Both the position numbers and the translations under genes were made by a program. Positions 1-11,850 of a stretch of 64,000 bases of DNA are shown here, in pieces. The first letter of the stretch is position 1; every line of letters starts with the position of its first letter. The notes under the pieces were generated by a model. It made no database searches. It was not told the DNA's origin and saw nothing but the letters and a program-made list of their open reading frames with translations. The stretch spans positions 19,126,276 to 19,190,275 of the forward strand of contig NC_066850.1 of assembly GCF_001640805.2 (NCBI RefSeq). Direction: 5' to 3'. This DNA comes from Lates calcarifer. Its lineage: Eukaryota; Chordata; Actinopteri; Centropomidae.

Positions 1-1656
1 TGCCTCTGATGTTTGAAATGAATCTGTTCACAAGTATCTAAAAGTAAAGGCAGAATAAAAACAGAAATAAAGGCAATGCAATATTTCTGCCCAGGCTTAA
101 CAAATCTTTCTTTGCCTCTTGTTAATTAAATTTTTCATCTACAGAATAAAATAACACAGACATGTTTTGTTTTGTTCAGTATATGTGAGCTCAGCAGTCT
201 TTAGTGTCTTGGAACCATCTAATCTAAATGCATGTGGCTGTTTCCCAGTTTGCATGTGTGGCTGCTTTGAAACAGGAAGGAGTCTATGCATGGTACTCAG
301 CTCTGCCTTGTTTTAACAGAGTGTTGCAGATGGTATGAATTAACCTGTCGCGTCTGGAACAGCTCACTTCCTGCCTCATAATAGACAGCAGAAATACTCT
401 AATGCCATAAATGTCCATATCTATTTAAGGAACTTGAAAGAACTGCATTGTGAAAGGAAGAGAAAAAAATCCAATCTATCACCACAGAAACAGCCAGGAT
501 AACACAGCCCAGCCATGTAACTTCCTGTGTAAAACAAACACTGAATGAGGAGTGCTTTAAGTACAGTAAGTAGTCTCCTTCTTTAACTGCACTACAACGT
601 TTATGTTTAGATTTTGTGTGCAAATCTCATGCTCATTTCATTACAATGTATCGGCAGTAACTCAAGATTGTAATTTGTTTTGTTATTTTCTTTTACTGGT
701 AGTCTCCTAGTTTGGATTAAAATCAATTAACCTCATGTTTCCCAAATTTCCTCTAACATCACTTGTGACAAACTAGCAACCTATATATGATTGTCTGATA
801 TATGAGGGTGAAATTAACAATAGTGATGACTGACAATTCCATTATTATTCATGTTAATGAATCACATTTTTAAGGGGCTAAAAGTGCTCAAACCTTGTGA
901 ATTTTTGCAGATGCATCAGATGTGATATAACAGAATGTGTTGTATGAGTCTTGTGCATGGGTGTGGCAAAATGACTCAATAGGAAGTAGCCCTGGCCATA
1001 CGTTTCACCTACATGTAGGCTTATGAAACATCCCAAGACTGGCCAAGGTCATACTTGAATGAACTCCTCCTAAACACTTTATCAGATTGACTTGCAGTTA
1101 AGTTAAAATTGAAAAAGTTCTGTTAATTTTGTTTTTGACATTATGAAAATTAGCTTAAAAACTTTATGTGTTCATTCATGTATAGAGAATTCACTTCTTT
1201 TTACAAAAGCTTTGAATAAAAGCACAAAGTTTTACTTTTTTTTTTTTTTTACATCAAACAATTTTGGACAAAAATAAGAGATTAAGTGGAATCAAATTTG
1301 TCCATTCATATAGAAGCTTCTTAAGGTTGTGGTTAATTACATTTATGTGAGTGGTTGGGTTAGTTGGCTCTTGTGTGTATGTTCTGCTGGATGAGGTGCT
1401 TTTAGTTATTTTTAGGATGGTGCTGCTGTATTGTGAGAGACCCAAGATGGCAGAGACACTCTGAAAGGAGTTGGGGGTGGGCAGGAGCTTTGCCTCATTC
1501 CCTACATTCTCAACCCCCACCTTCCTCCAGCCACAGCTTGTGTCAAGCTGAAAGCCTGAATTCCAGCCACTAGAGGTCTTTGTTGAGACAGGGACTCAAC
1601 AAGGACAAACATCAGGAGTTAGACCTTAGTGGATGTCCACAGGTCTCCTATGCCTC
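1..1656. other. No gene seen; inferred hmga2 intron 3
   Basis: AT-rich sequence with no codon-like pattern, no similarity I recognise and only short chance reading frames. A T-run lies at about 1236-1250. Because exon 3 of hmga2 lies to the right on the minus strand and the last exons were not found, this stretch is most simply intron 3 of that gene. Confidence 0.5.
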
Positions 1657-1934
1657 CCTACATAGCGCTTTTCTAGTCATATCAACCACTCAAAGCACTT
1701 CACTCTACAGCTCACATTCACCCACTCACACATACATTCATACAGCACTTGTTCTATACATACAAAGTGCTTTCTAACACTTTCATAGACATTCACACAA
1801 CAGTGACACACACTGGGGGCAAAATAGGGTTCAGTATCTTGCCCAAGGATAGCATGCGGACTGGAGGAGCTAGGGATCAAACCACTGACCTTTAAATTGG
1901 TGGGTGTTCTACCTCCTGAGCCACAAACTGGGTC
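1657..1934 (-). mobile_element. tRNA-derived SINE (AFC/percomorph type)
   Basis: Read on the minus strand, the head shows a pol III A box (TGGCTCAGGAGGTAGA, near 1920) and a B box (GGTTTGATCC, near 1880). The body shared by the fish SINE follows (CCTTGGGCAAGATACTGAACCC), then the tail with AAGTGCTTTGAGTGGT and GACTAGAAAAGCGCTAT at the left end. It has the same organisation as the copy at 21938-22228 but is more diverged. Family assignment is from memory of percomorph SINEs; the tRNA origin is visible in the boxes. Confidence 0.85.
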
Positions 1935-2506
1935 TTCATCTACAACAACATGGCAGTGAGCTGCCACATAGATTAGAATGTAAAAAGCAATGAAGTTAAA
2001 GGCTGCAGCAGAAATTACATTCTATTCAACATGGGATTACTCAAATACCATATTATACAATACCATATTGCAAAAATTTAACATTTTACATTTGCACAGT
2101 TGTGTGTAGTGATTCACTATGAAAGCTGCCCTGACAAAAATCCTCTGGCACACAGTTATGCATCATGTTTCCAGGAGACATGGACACTGGCCAACGTAGT
2201 TGTGTACACTGCTGGTGTGTACAGCCCTAGAAAATGCACCAAACAGGCATTATGTTACTCTGTATCAAATGAAAACCAGAATATGAAAATTACATGTAAA
2301 TTAATTGATGATCATCACACAAGATTTACTTCCTGTTGCCAGCGGACTGAACTATACAGTACCTGGATATTGTAATGTAAATGTGTTCAGGCCAAGACTC
2401 ACATCAAACATGTGAAGTTTGGGGCAGACTGGACAGTGTATATTTGATTCACAAGTATTTCCTGCCGAATGACGAAGCATGGAATTTCACCATGCTGCCA
2501 TGGAAA

Positions 2507-2712
2507 ATGGTAAATGGACTGTACTTATATTGCGCTTTTCTAGTCATATCGACCACTTAAAGCGCTTCACACTGCAGCTCACATTCACCCATTAACACAC
2601 AGATTCATACAGCACTTGTTCTACACATTTAAGTGCTCTCTAACTCACACACCGTAGACACATCGGAGGCAGTTTGGGGTTCAGTATCTTGCCCAAGGCT
2701 ACCTTGGTACCC
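2507..2712 (-). mobile_element. 5'-truncated tRNA-SINE copy
   Basis: The left end (GGTAAATGGACTGTACTTA, then GCGCTTTTCTAGTCATAT) is the 3' tail of the same SINE family as 1657-1934. The conserved body CCTTGGGCAAGATACTGAACCCC is present near 2690. The tRNA-like head with A and B boxes is missing, so the copy is truncated at its 5' end. Confidence 0.8.
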
Positions 2713-3639
2713 AGACTTAAACAGAGTCAGGGGTGTGGTGATGTACAGTAAATAGGAAACTTTGGACAACTGAACCATCTCCATTATGGAGCAAACTCCA
2801 TTTGCTGGTCAACATTATGAGATTCATTTGAGAGCACGTAGGTGCACAAGGTGCATGACTTGAGTTTTCATGCTTTACAATATATTGTACTAACAATTCA
2901 AATTCAGTTTTAGCCTTTTTTGTACACCACAGTCCTGATTCAATTGCTGACTTAACCTGAAGACCAAATCTGGATCTGTTGCCTAGAAACCTTTAAATGT
3001 CCATATTTTATGGCACACCAAGGTTATAAAATACTTTCTAGCAATTATTATGCCAGACTTTCTCTCCCTTCTTCTCCCCTGAGTACTGATTCCATCACTT
3101 GGCCCCTGCCTTCACTTTGACCAAACGCCAAGAGCAGCAAAATCTTAAGTGAGATGGGAGTATACCTCTCCCCTTCACACTCCATCAACTCCACTAACAC
3201 ATGCTACAGAACTTGTACAAAACTTGTGCTTCCTTAGTAATTTTAACACATTTTCACACATATAATGAAGGGGGTATTTGTCTCACAACAGACTCCTTTA
3301 AACACAAGGGTTCACATTGACACAGAAAGGGGAGATGGGTATGAGTGCATCGTGTATATGTGCAGTTACATTGGATGTGACTGCAGAGAATCAGATACAA
3401 ACAGGCAGCTGTGTGGAAGGCAGGAGGACAGCCTGAGGGCAGTGAAACAGTTTGGTTTCCAAACCCTGGCAGAAAGGAACAGGCAGATCAGTGGAAAGCG
3501 ATGCAAAACATAAAGAGAAAGGTGATGCAAAAGAATATATTCTCCTCTTCCCTGTCTGCTCCTTTCTATGCATGTACAAATGGTACACTTCCTGCTTGGC
3601 ATTTTTGGACCACATATACTGTACTGCTTCATTACGCAA
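2713..3639. other. No gene seen
   Basis: Non-coding sequence without recognisable repeats. Overlapping short reading frames on both strands at 3265-3639 have no family resemblance and no splice context, so I treat them as chance. Confidence 0.5.
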
Positions 3640-4400
3640 GGTCAGTGGTGGCTGGAGAAAAATGTTGTAGGTCTGTCATAATCGGGGAGGCAGGGGCTGC
3701 TATTGAAGGGGGAGAGACAACTGTGATCTTCTCTGCTGCTGTCACTGTTCTCTGCAGGAACAGCAGCTGTACAGTTCATACACCAGACAGTGATGCAGTG
3801 AGTTAGGATGCTCTTTGTTGATCCTCTGTAGAATGTTGTCATGATGGATGGAGGAAGTGTCTGCAGGGAGTGAAGGTATTGCTGGGCTTTTTATGGTGAA
3901 GGATATGGTGTCAATGGATCAGTTCAGGTTATCAGCAATGTGCATCTCCAGACACTTGGTGCTGCCAACTCTTTCAATAGCAGTCCCACTGATGGTAAGT
4001 AGAGCAGAACCCTTTCCATCTCCTTGGTCCTGACCACCTTTAAAGTGAGGTTGTTGTTGCTGCACCACATGGCCAGTTGCTTCACCTCCTGTCTGTAATG
4101 TGTTTCATCAGTGGTCGCAATAAGACACACCACTGTTGTGTCATCTTAAAAACTTGACAGTGTGGTTGAGCTTTACCTGGAGGAGCAGTCTTGAGTCTGT
4201 GAGATGAACAGGAGTGGGCTGAGCACACAGCCCTGATCCTCCTCCATGCAGCCAGTTAAACAGAGTGTCTGTGCGTAGCATGATCTGTACAATGGCAAGA
4301 ATAAAACAAAAATCCTCATCTTCCAGCATCCTCACAAAGCCCCCAGCCATTAGAGTCTCAACTGGACATTCCACCCTATCATCAAAGTTCCTGGAATTCT
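3640..4400 (-). pseudogene. Non-LTR retrotransposon RT 3' fragment (L2/CR1/Rex1-like)
   Basis: Minus-strand frames carry pieces of a jockey-superfamily LINE reverse transcriptase and its C-terminal part. There is a GCxLSPLLF-like stretch near 4225 (GLCAQPTPV in the shifted frame), then ETHYRQEVKQLAMWCSNNN (about 4045-4110), then KTKEM-like text. A C-terminal segment reading SILTHCITVWCMNCTAA follows near 3770-3820. The pieces are in different frames with stops between them, so it is a dead, 5'-truncated copy. The clade cannot be fixed from this piece; L2, CR1 or Rex1 are all possible. Confidence 0.75.
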
Positions 4401-5164
4401 ATCTGCCAACACTTGATCAAGCATGGTGGTTTGTTAGGATGACTGAGGATGACTGGGAGAGGAATGCAGAGTATCCAGTTCCAAGGGTTAGGTCTACCCA
4501 GTTCTGGAAAAAAAACAGCAATCCTGGCAATGTGTGATGTTGCTGTATGACAAGGCTCAATTGATGCACGTAGCAGTGGATGTAGAGCACTTTCTGTAGA
4601 TATCCTTTACCTTACACTAAGCTCCTGTGCCTTCCCTCATCACAGCAGCCCCATCACAGACTTGGCCAATGAGTACAATCTCTTGACTGTCAGAGAGGAT
4701 AGTGTTTAGCCTCTCCTAAAGTGCTGTGGTGACACACAGGCACAGGGAAAACATGCAAACTCCACACAGGGCCAACCAGGGCTCGAACCCCGAACCACAC
4801 CACCACAGTGCCACAGATTTTATTTTTCAGTCAAACCTTTTCAGTGCCAATACCACTTTTTCCCATACAAATATTACAATGTCAATGTTTCCTTTTTCAG
4901 TTGAAACTTTGTTTTCAATGCCTAATTTTATTTTCAACATTTTAATGTCATTATTCTATTCTCTTCTTCTGTCCTCGACTGGCCAGTCATCACTGCTTGG
5001 GGTCCTTGTTGAATTTCTTATCTAAATCCCAAGGACTATCTCCAGACTTAGAGGCAATTCCCACTTAACTTACTAATCCTCAGCACTCTTTTGACAACAT
5101 TGTGGATAAAGTAAAATTATGTTTAAGTACCTTTCAGTAGAATATTAAAATTTAAAATTTTACC
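4401..5164. repeat. Mostly unassigned; short fish repeat motif at about 4730-4815
   Basis: The stretch around 4730-4815 contains AACATGCAAACTCCACACAG followed by GGGCTCGAACCCC, a wording common in interspersed fish repeats, where it ends in a GTGCCAC-type tail. The rest shows nothing I recognise. Confidence 0.4.
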
Positions 5165-5345
5165 ACTTCACATAGGATTGGACTTAAGAGCCTTGCTTAA
5201 CTGCACCACAGCAGTGGTAATGAGGGAGGGGCAAGCACTGTTTTTCCACTTGGATGTATCCTGCTGGTCCAGGGATTGAATAGGCAACCTCACAAGCTCA
5301 AATCTCTGACCTTTAGGCCCCCACTGCCCCCACTGTTTTTCTATT
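5165..5345. repeat. Interspersed fish repeat fragment
   Basis: Contains the pattern CCTTGCTTAACTGCACCACA, GGTAATGAGGGAGGGGCAAG, CCTGCTGGTCCAGGGATTGA and CTGACCTTTAGGCCCCCACT. I recognise this order as a recurrent short interspersed repeat in teleost genomes, but I cannot give its family name with confidence. Confidence 0.45.
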
Positions 5346-6284
5346 CTGAAAAACAAAGAAATTAAGTGAAGAGCAGCACAGATACATAAGGATATAAATA
5401 TGTATGCTATAAAATAGTGTGTTCATTTTTTTTTTACATTTGTTAATTCTCTATACTGAGTTCTCTTTTTCAAAACTCTCAGTAGAACAATAGTCAGTGC
5501 TTTCTAGAAAATGCATACAATCAACCTATCTTTTCCTTATCAACCCCAAAACTGTGTATTTACAGTCCATTTTCATGTTTCCATACTATTGAAGTGTTGT
5601 CCTCTGGCAGGTGTTACAGGTCAGCCAAGACATGCCAAGCACCTCCAGATTCACAATTTCTTTCTTCAAGCAATTTTTACATTAAAAAAGAAAAAAACAC
5701 TAAGAACAGTGTCATCTGCCCCTGCTACTACACACCTGCACATGAATCATTTTATAGCAGTTTATTTATTTTATTTTATTATTTCATCAAATTGGCTGCT
5801 CATATTCTGTGTACTATGTCTCCTGATCCTGATTCTGATTCGGTTGTAAAGTGTCATAAACCTGAAGTGTCATTTCAATGTGAACTTTCTGGAACTATTT
5901 GGAATTTTTTCAGTTTCATTTTGGGCACTTGGAATTACTCCATGAAAAAAAATGGCAAAAAACCCAAAACAAACAAAAAACAACAACCTGTAAATTACAT
6001 CTCTGTGGTCCAACACTGACAGGAAACTACTTCAACAATCCCTTCTCTGCAAAAATAGGGAAGCAGGTTCTGTCTCTGTAAAAGTAGCCCATTTTTGGCA
6101 CCGTTTTCTGACCAGTTGGAATTTAACATTTAACTGCAGATTTCTTATCAAAGCAGATACAAAAATATTTATATTTCGTGACTCTCTCGACGTTAGATCC
6201 ATTTGTAGTGGATATTTTCAGACAAACATAACCAATATTTTTGTATCAAATGCTTGTGATCCCACAAAAAGGACAGCACAGTGT
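5346..6284. other. No gene seen
   Basis: AT-rich, with A-rich patches near 5680 and 5945-5985. Short plus-strand frames are of low complexity and unsupported. The part next to 6285 may be a decayed extension of the L1-like fragment that follows. Confidence 0.45.
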
Positions 6285-6445
6285 TCTGTCTATTTTGTCA
6301 TCTGTTACCACATAACCATCCATGACCAGCCAGCGCTGTCAAAGACTTTTTCTGCGTCCAATAAAGCAGTAGATGTCTTCCTGTCCCTCCTGATTATGAA
6401 GAATATTCAACACCAGATTTTGAGATTTTGAATCAGGCTTCCATT
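6285..6445 (-). pseudogene. L1-like LINE reverse transcriptase fragment
   Basis: Minus-strand translation near 6320-6400 reads LLDAEKVFDSAGWSWM. This resembles the conserved L1-clade RT motif around the first catalytic aspartate (LDAEKAFDRVEW type). Just upstream is LVLNILHNQEG, which fits the preceding RT region but in another frame. The match is short and broken by a frameshift, so the L1 assignment is tentative. Confidence 0.5.
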
Positions 6446-6794
6446 ATGCTTTGTGTGAGACAAACAGGGCATCATATTGCCATGGAGACAGAAGAAGGTG
6501 AAAAAAGGAGGATTATGAGGCAGGAGCAAAGCATTGCACTTTGACATTTAGAGTGAATTTCTAATTCATGTAACTGTCAATGCTGCATTGCTCCTGAATT
6601 GTTTAATGATGAGTTATGGTTAAAATAAACAATAATAAATAAGCCTAAAGAGACTAGTAAAACATTTTCCATTTAATATACCTCAGATACAGCAGAAAGC
6701 AGCTGTGATGCAGCACCCTTGATTGTCATATGGGTGTCAGCATATGCCCTGTAGCAGTGAGAAAGGTACATAATCTACAACACACATCTGACTT
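6446..6794. other. No gene seen
   Basis: AT-rich intronic sequence without recognisable features. Confidence 0.45.
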
Positions 6795-7345
6795 GCAGTG
6801 CTGCCTGTTTGCAGCATGTTCATATAATCCATACAATCAGAACTGCCGATCTCCTGGGATTTTCACACACAACAGTCTCTAGAATTTACTTAGAAAACCA
6901 TCCAGTGAGCAGCAGTTCTGTAAAGGGAAACACCTTGTTGATGAGAGAGGTCAAAGGTCAGATTGGTTGGAGCTGACAGAAAGGCTACAGTTACTCAGAT
7001 AACCACTCTTACAGCTGTGGTGAATAGAATGAACAACACCTCCAACCTTGAGGTGGATGGACTATAATAGCAGAAGACAACGTCAGGTTCCACTCCTGTC
7101 AGCCAGAAACAGAAATCTGAGGCTGCAGTGGACACAGGCTCACCAAAACTGGACAGTTGAATACTGGAAACATGTAGTCAGGTCTGATGGATCTGGATTT
7201 CTGCTAAGGCAGCAGATGGTAGGGTCGGAATAAACCTCTTTGTACCAATTAACCATAATTTGAAAGGCACAGTGCATGTGCATCCCTCTATGACCACAAT
7301 TTACCATCTTCTAAAGGCTACTTCCAGCATGATAATGCATAGGGC
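6795..7345 (+). pseudogene. Tc1-like (DD34E) transposase remnant
   Basis: The nucleotide order follows the central part of a Tc1-like transposase. An N-terminal half of DNA-binding-domain text (GATCTCCTGGGATTTTCACA, then GATGAGAGAGGTCAAAGGTC) runs into a readable segment VPLLSARNRNLRL...QAHQNWTVEYW at about 7086-7170. The first catalytic aspartate motif SDGSGFLLR (usually SDESRF) follows near 7180-7210. The element then jumps to HVHPSMTT near 7275 and to FQQDNAP-like text (CTTCCAGCATGATAATGCA, near 7330), so the middle and the 3' half are deleted. Dead copy in the inferred hmga2 intron 3. Confidence 0.85.
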
Positions 7346-7712
7346 TGTTCCTTAGAAGTCAATGATTCAATGTCACTGTCCTCTCCATTTTACTCATTCG
7401 GTTTGGTACTAATAAAGAAAATCAGAAATTGCAACTTATTAAGAGTATTAAAAGATTCTTAAGGTCGAATAAATAATGACTGAATTAGAGAGTTCTGAAT
7501 TAGTCATTGAATTAACTTATTTACTTTTAGCTTTGTAATATCTTCAAATATGTGATCTGAAGCCAACCACATTCTCTGGATGAAATTACACTATACCCAT
7601 ATTTTTTTCATGATAGTATAGCCAGAAAAAAGGATGGGAGATCACACATCATCTACTGTACTCGCATCCTCAACACTGAACACTGAGGTTGCTGCAGAAC
7701 AAAGGGAGGAAT

Positions 7713-8255
7713 TACCGTAATTTCCGTACTATAAACCGCTTCTTTTTTCACACGCTTTGAACCTTGCGGCTTAAACAATGATGCGGCTAATTTATAGATT
7801 TTTACGGGCTAACGAGCTTCATGCCGCAAAAACATTTAGCCTCGTCAGATCAGACCAATGAAATTACCGAAAAGGTCACAGTGCACCAATGACACTGTTC
7901 GAATTAGATCAAACGCACTCACGCTAAATTCTTCAGATCAGTCATTTTGCGCTCAATGCACACACCCTCATCATGGAAAACACGAAAAAATGCATATGAT
8001 GCAGCTTTTAAGTTAAAGGCAATCGATCTGGCTGTCGAAGAAGGAAATAGAGCTGCTGCACGCAAGCTTGGCATCAGTGAATTGATGGTGAGACGTTGGA
8101 GACGGCAGCGTGAATGTGTAAATATCTCATGTTACAACGTAGACACCTGCGGCTTATTGACAAGTGTGGCCTATATATATGTACTTTTTTTTCTTTTTAA
8201 ATTTAGTGGGTGCGAGTTATATTCAGGTGCGCTCAATAGTCCGGAAATTACGGTA
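7713..8255 (+). mobile_element. pogo-like deletion derivative with matching terminal inverted repeats
   Basis: The ends are TACCGTAATTTCCGTACTAT on the left (7713-7732) and ATAGTCCGGAAATTACGGTA on the right (8236-8255), inverted repeats with one mismatch in 20 bases. The outermost TA is consistent with the TA duplication of Tc1/mariner-pogo elements. Inside, about 7990-8120 encodes YDAAFKLKAIDLAVEEGNRA followed by AARKLGISELMVRRWRRQRE. This is a helix-turn-helix of the Brinker/psq type used as the DNA-binding N-terminus of pogo-like transposases. No DDE domain follows, so the copy is non-autonomous. Length is 543 bp including the terminal TA bases. Confidence 0.85.
7947..8120 (+). pseudogene. 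pogo-like transposase N-terminal DNA-binding segment
   Basis: A reading frame open from about 7947 through the helix-turn-helix region, ending in SELMVRRWRRQRE before non-coding sequence. The basic helix and the repeated NRAAARK pattern fit the Brinker-type DNA-binding domain at the start of pogo-family transposases. The catalytic domain is absent. The fragment lies wholly inside the inverted-repeat element at 7713-8255. Confidence 0.7.
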
Positions 8256-10132
8256 CCCAGCATTAGTGTGGTGTTCCTAATAAAGTCTTAACAGGTGCAT
8301 GTTGGGTCTGACCTCCATTAGTTCAGTGAGCAGTGCATTCTTCACACTCCAAAATATTTAAAAAAGTATTTCAGACTTTTGATTGAGAATGACTGAGCAT
8401 AGAACCTGTGCTAATGTTACATTCACACCAAACTGGATAGACGTTAGACAGGGGACAATGGATTCCCACGTTTGGCACTGACTGAGGACTGAGGCACTGT
8501 CAAGGACTTATCAGAGCTCTTAGAAAAATAAAAGATAAAAATCTTTTGTAAGTTTTGTAATTGCCACCCAGATGTTGAGATGAATGCTATTTATAGATCA
8601 GAAAGTTAGTTAGTAATGACAATAACTCAAAAATGACATGAAGCAGCATTATTCACTGTGGAGAACAGAAATAACTGTGGAGACAGCAGAAATAATACAG
8701 CATGACATCAGTGTGTCTTTATTTGCATATTTCAATTAGCGTATTTCCCATAAATGTGGCTAATGTAACTCTATCGGCCCCACTTATACTGTATTTTTCA
8801 ACTCTTGTTACATTACTATGTTATCACCAATTGAGCTGTAATAGCTATTTCAAGGGGCTGCTCTCTGTGTTTACTTTTGGTCAGACTCAGAGATAAGAGT
8901 TTGAAGTAATTTGTGTAAAAATCATGAGCATTTTGAAAGCAATGTTGTCTGCAACGGAGGTGGGGAGTAGAAAATTAGCATGACCACGAAGAGCCAAACC
9001 CAAAGGCAACATTTGGGGAACTATGTCAGGAGGAATTTTTTTTTATTATTATTTATTTTCTTGGTAAGGCTATACTGCTTTATATTGAATAGTTTGCTGT
9101 ATGCACAGGATGTAAAGCATGAAGAAATGAATATTTGGTTTGGTAGTATGGTTTACCTAGTTTGCCTGGTCTTCCAGCTCTCAGACATTCCCAGTGCATG
9201 CTACTATGACAAACTGTGAGTTACTCCAAAGGCATTAGACTTGCTATAAAGCCTGAACTGTCATCCTAGTAGCTGCAGCCTTGTTGTTGAAAAAGACCAT
9301 GAAGATGACCATGGCAATGACCCAAGCAATTCATTAACTTATTGTAGATTTTAAAGCTGCTGAATGGAAACTATGAAACCAGCAGAGTGTTGACAGTGGA
9401 GAATACACCGTTATGCACCATCAATTCTTTGAACACACCATTCTTCCCAGGAAATGAATACAGAACACACATGACTGTCACCTCTCCTCTTGTAGGCTTA
9501 CCCCCCACACACCTCCACCCCCTCCCTCAACACATAAAAATGCAGACATGGTCTATGCAGGAGGAAGCTTGTGTTCCCAGCATCTCTCCTCGCTCTTCCT
9601 GGTGACACTTCTAAATGACAGCTGCGTACCCCTGCATTTGGAGCTGATCAACAGTGATGCCTTCAAGCTGTCAGTGGAATTATTTAAGTATTCCTGCGGT
9701 TAGCATGAAGGATAAGCATTTTCTTTGACTGATAGCACAAACATTTTGCAGATCTTCCTGGACACACACACATCAGCAATATCCAGAGAGGAAACTCTGA
9801 ATGTGGTTCAGACCAGAAAATAAAAGTTAATGACAATAAATTAGTACAAAATGTACAGAAAGTGAAACAGTCCATTTCAGTAAGCATTAACACCAAGAAA
9901 TACAGTACACACAGAGACAATAATGTATAAACAAATGTAATAGTAATAAAAATGTTGCTTTACTTGTACAGGCTTTCCCATGCACATTTACCTCATTCCA
10001 CAAGAATTCACCCACAACAGCCACAACTACTTAATCCCCTCTTGTGTTATTTCTTGTGTACAATGTGTGTTCCAGTGTGCAGCATGGCAGCAGCAGACAC
10101 AGGCTCAGACATTAAGAGAACCACTGACTCAC
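8256..10132. other. No gene seen; inferred hmga2 intron 3, donor side
   Basis: AT-rich, no convincing coding pattern. It abuts the 5' splice site of hmga2 exon 3, so it is the start of intron 3 in the minus-strand sense. Reading frames here are short and unsupported. Confidence 0.5.
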
Positions 10133-10183
10133 CCATTTCCTGGGTCGCCCCCTGGGTCTTTTCACCCCAGCTGCCTCAGTTTT
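10133..10183 (-). CDS. hmga2: hmga2 exon 3 (third AT-hook)
   Basis: 51 bp, minus strand, phase 0 at both ends, encoding KTEAAGVKRPRGRPRKW (residues 66-82). The acceptor is TCTTCACAG just above 10183 and the donor is GTGAGT at 10132-10127. KRPRGRPRKW is the third AT-hook of HMGA2 with the tryptophan that ends this exon in vertebrates, and the length (17 codons) matches the vertebrate exon. HMGA2 is a nuclear architectural chromatin protein that binds the minor groove of AT-rich DNA. The exons for the spacer and acidic tail should follow at lower coordinates; I could not find them in 1-10132. A very long intron 3 is known in vertebrate HMGA2, so they are probably outside the window. Confidence 0.93.
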
Positions 10184-10984
10184 CTGTGAAGACACAGATT
10201 AGGAGCAATATAATCAGTCTTTATCCTATAAAACTCCATAACATACATAGGATTAAAAAAAAACAAAACATTTGAATGTGTTTTTCCCATGGATGTATTA
10301 ATAGCTCTAGATACCCTGTTACAATACAGGGTACTGTTAGTTTTAAAACATCAGAACATGAGAACATGAATGGAACAAAAATAATGCACTGATACTGCTT
10401 CAAGGTCATCTATTCTTTTTTTAGAGCTAATGGATCAAATTCTGTTCAAATTGTGTTCCATTAACAGATAATTGTGGTTTATCACAACTTCGGTCTTATT
10501 TTCATAGTTTTGGCTATAATGTTGATTAGTGAGAATAACACTGTACTCACTGGGGGGGGTATTACCTTTCTTATTAAGATAATATAATTATTTGGCTTTG
10601 TGGGAATTGAGAGAGAGATTAGACCCTGCAGACTGCCCAGTACAGCCAGAAGGTGAAACCCTGCTGTCATCCACACTAACAAGACCAGACCAGTGTCAAT
10701 AATTAATCGGATATATCCAGGCTACATGGCTTTTGGCTGGGAGTCTGAAATCTTAGTCAAATTGCACTAGAGCTGCAATGAATTTTGCAGACGATGACCA
10801 GCAAAAGGACCGTATCAGTGAGGTGGCGGTACTGGGGCTTGTGTGTAGCTTTGGTTTAGTAAAAAACACCAGCACCTTTGTCAGCCTGACAGTGAGTACG
10901 AGCCTTACTAGCAATATCTTGTTTTTAATCAATACCTCATAAAACTATATTTTTGGCAAATTTCTGACTGAAATGTCACATTGA
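10184..10984. other. hmga2 intron 2, unassigned part
   Basis: Intronic sequence between exon 3 and a Tc1-like remnant. No repeat or coding signal recognised, apart from a short G-run near 10552. Confidence 0.6.
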
Positions 10985-11850
10985 CACTCAGGTTCCTCCC
11001 ATTTCTCTTGATCAACTCTGACATGTATCTACACCTTGATTGGAGCTCAAATGTGGTAATGGACAAGATCTGGAAAGGCACAAACTTTCTTTACAATGTT
11101 TCACAACTGACAATGCATATCAGAGCAAAAACAAAGCCATGAGGAAGAAGGAACTGCCTGCAGAGCTCAGAGACAGGATTGTGTAAACCTAGAGATCCTA
11201 TGTAAATCCTATGTGGAGACAAGAGAACCTGCTAAAAGAACAACCATCACTGCAACACTCCACTGATATGGGCTTAACTTCAGGGAGGCCAGATGAAACC
11301 TGTCCTCAAAGACAAGAAAGCCACTTGGAATTTGCAACAAAAAAAAGCACCTGAGGGACTTTCAGACAGAGAAACAAGATTCTCTGTTCTGAGGGAATTA
11401 AGAATAAACTGTTTGGCCTCAATTCTAGGTGTCATGTCTGGAGAAAACCAGGCACTACTCATCACCTGCCCAGTAGCAGTGAAGCATTGTGCTGGCAACA
11501 TCAGACTGGTGGGTTTTTCCCAGCAGTATAGACAGGGAGGCTGGTCAGGGTTGAAAACCTGTTCCAGAATGAATGCAATTGAATGGACGAGTCAGGGCCC
11601 TGACTTGAACCCCATCTCTGGAGAGACCTGAAAATGGCTGTCAACTGATGGTCCTCATCAAACCTGACAGAGTTTAGAGGATATTCAAGGAAGAATGGCA
11701 GAAAATTCCTACATTCAATGTGATTTTTCAGTTTTTCTGAAATTCTGGTTTCACTTTGTCACCATGGGGCATGGAGAGTTGAAAGATGAAGGCAAATTTA
11801 TATTTAAATGATTTCAGCATAAGGCTGCAACATACCAAAAACATTTCACC
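10985..11850 (+). pseudogene. Tc1-like transposon remnant in hmga2 intron 2
   Basis: The order of recognisable Tc1-like blocks runs left to right. There is TTGATTGGAGCTCAAATGTG and GATCTGGAAAGGCACA near 11035-11080, a CATATCAGAGCAAAAAC leader and transposase text. AGAACAACCATC, then GGTGTCATGTCTGGAGAAAA (near 11430, the HVWR-type motif), then TGACTTGAACCCCAT (DLNPI motif, near 11600) follow. The tail has ATAAGGCTGCAACATA near 11820-11836. Internal deletions and frameshifts remove the catalytic core. It is a second Tc1 lineage, different from the copy at 6795-7345. Confidence 0.85.

Noticed and set aside
5079..5105. Minus-strand text QKSAED plus stop as the hmga2 acidic-tail exon
   Set aside because: Only a few residues agree, there is no acidic stretch before it and no splice acceptor at the right distance.
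9952..10275. Plus-strand ORFs over 9952-10275
   Set aside because: They are the opposite strand of hmga2 exon 3 and its flanks, where both splice sites and the AT-hook are clear on the minus strand.
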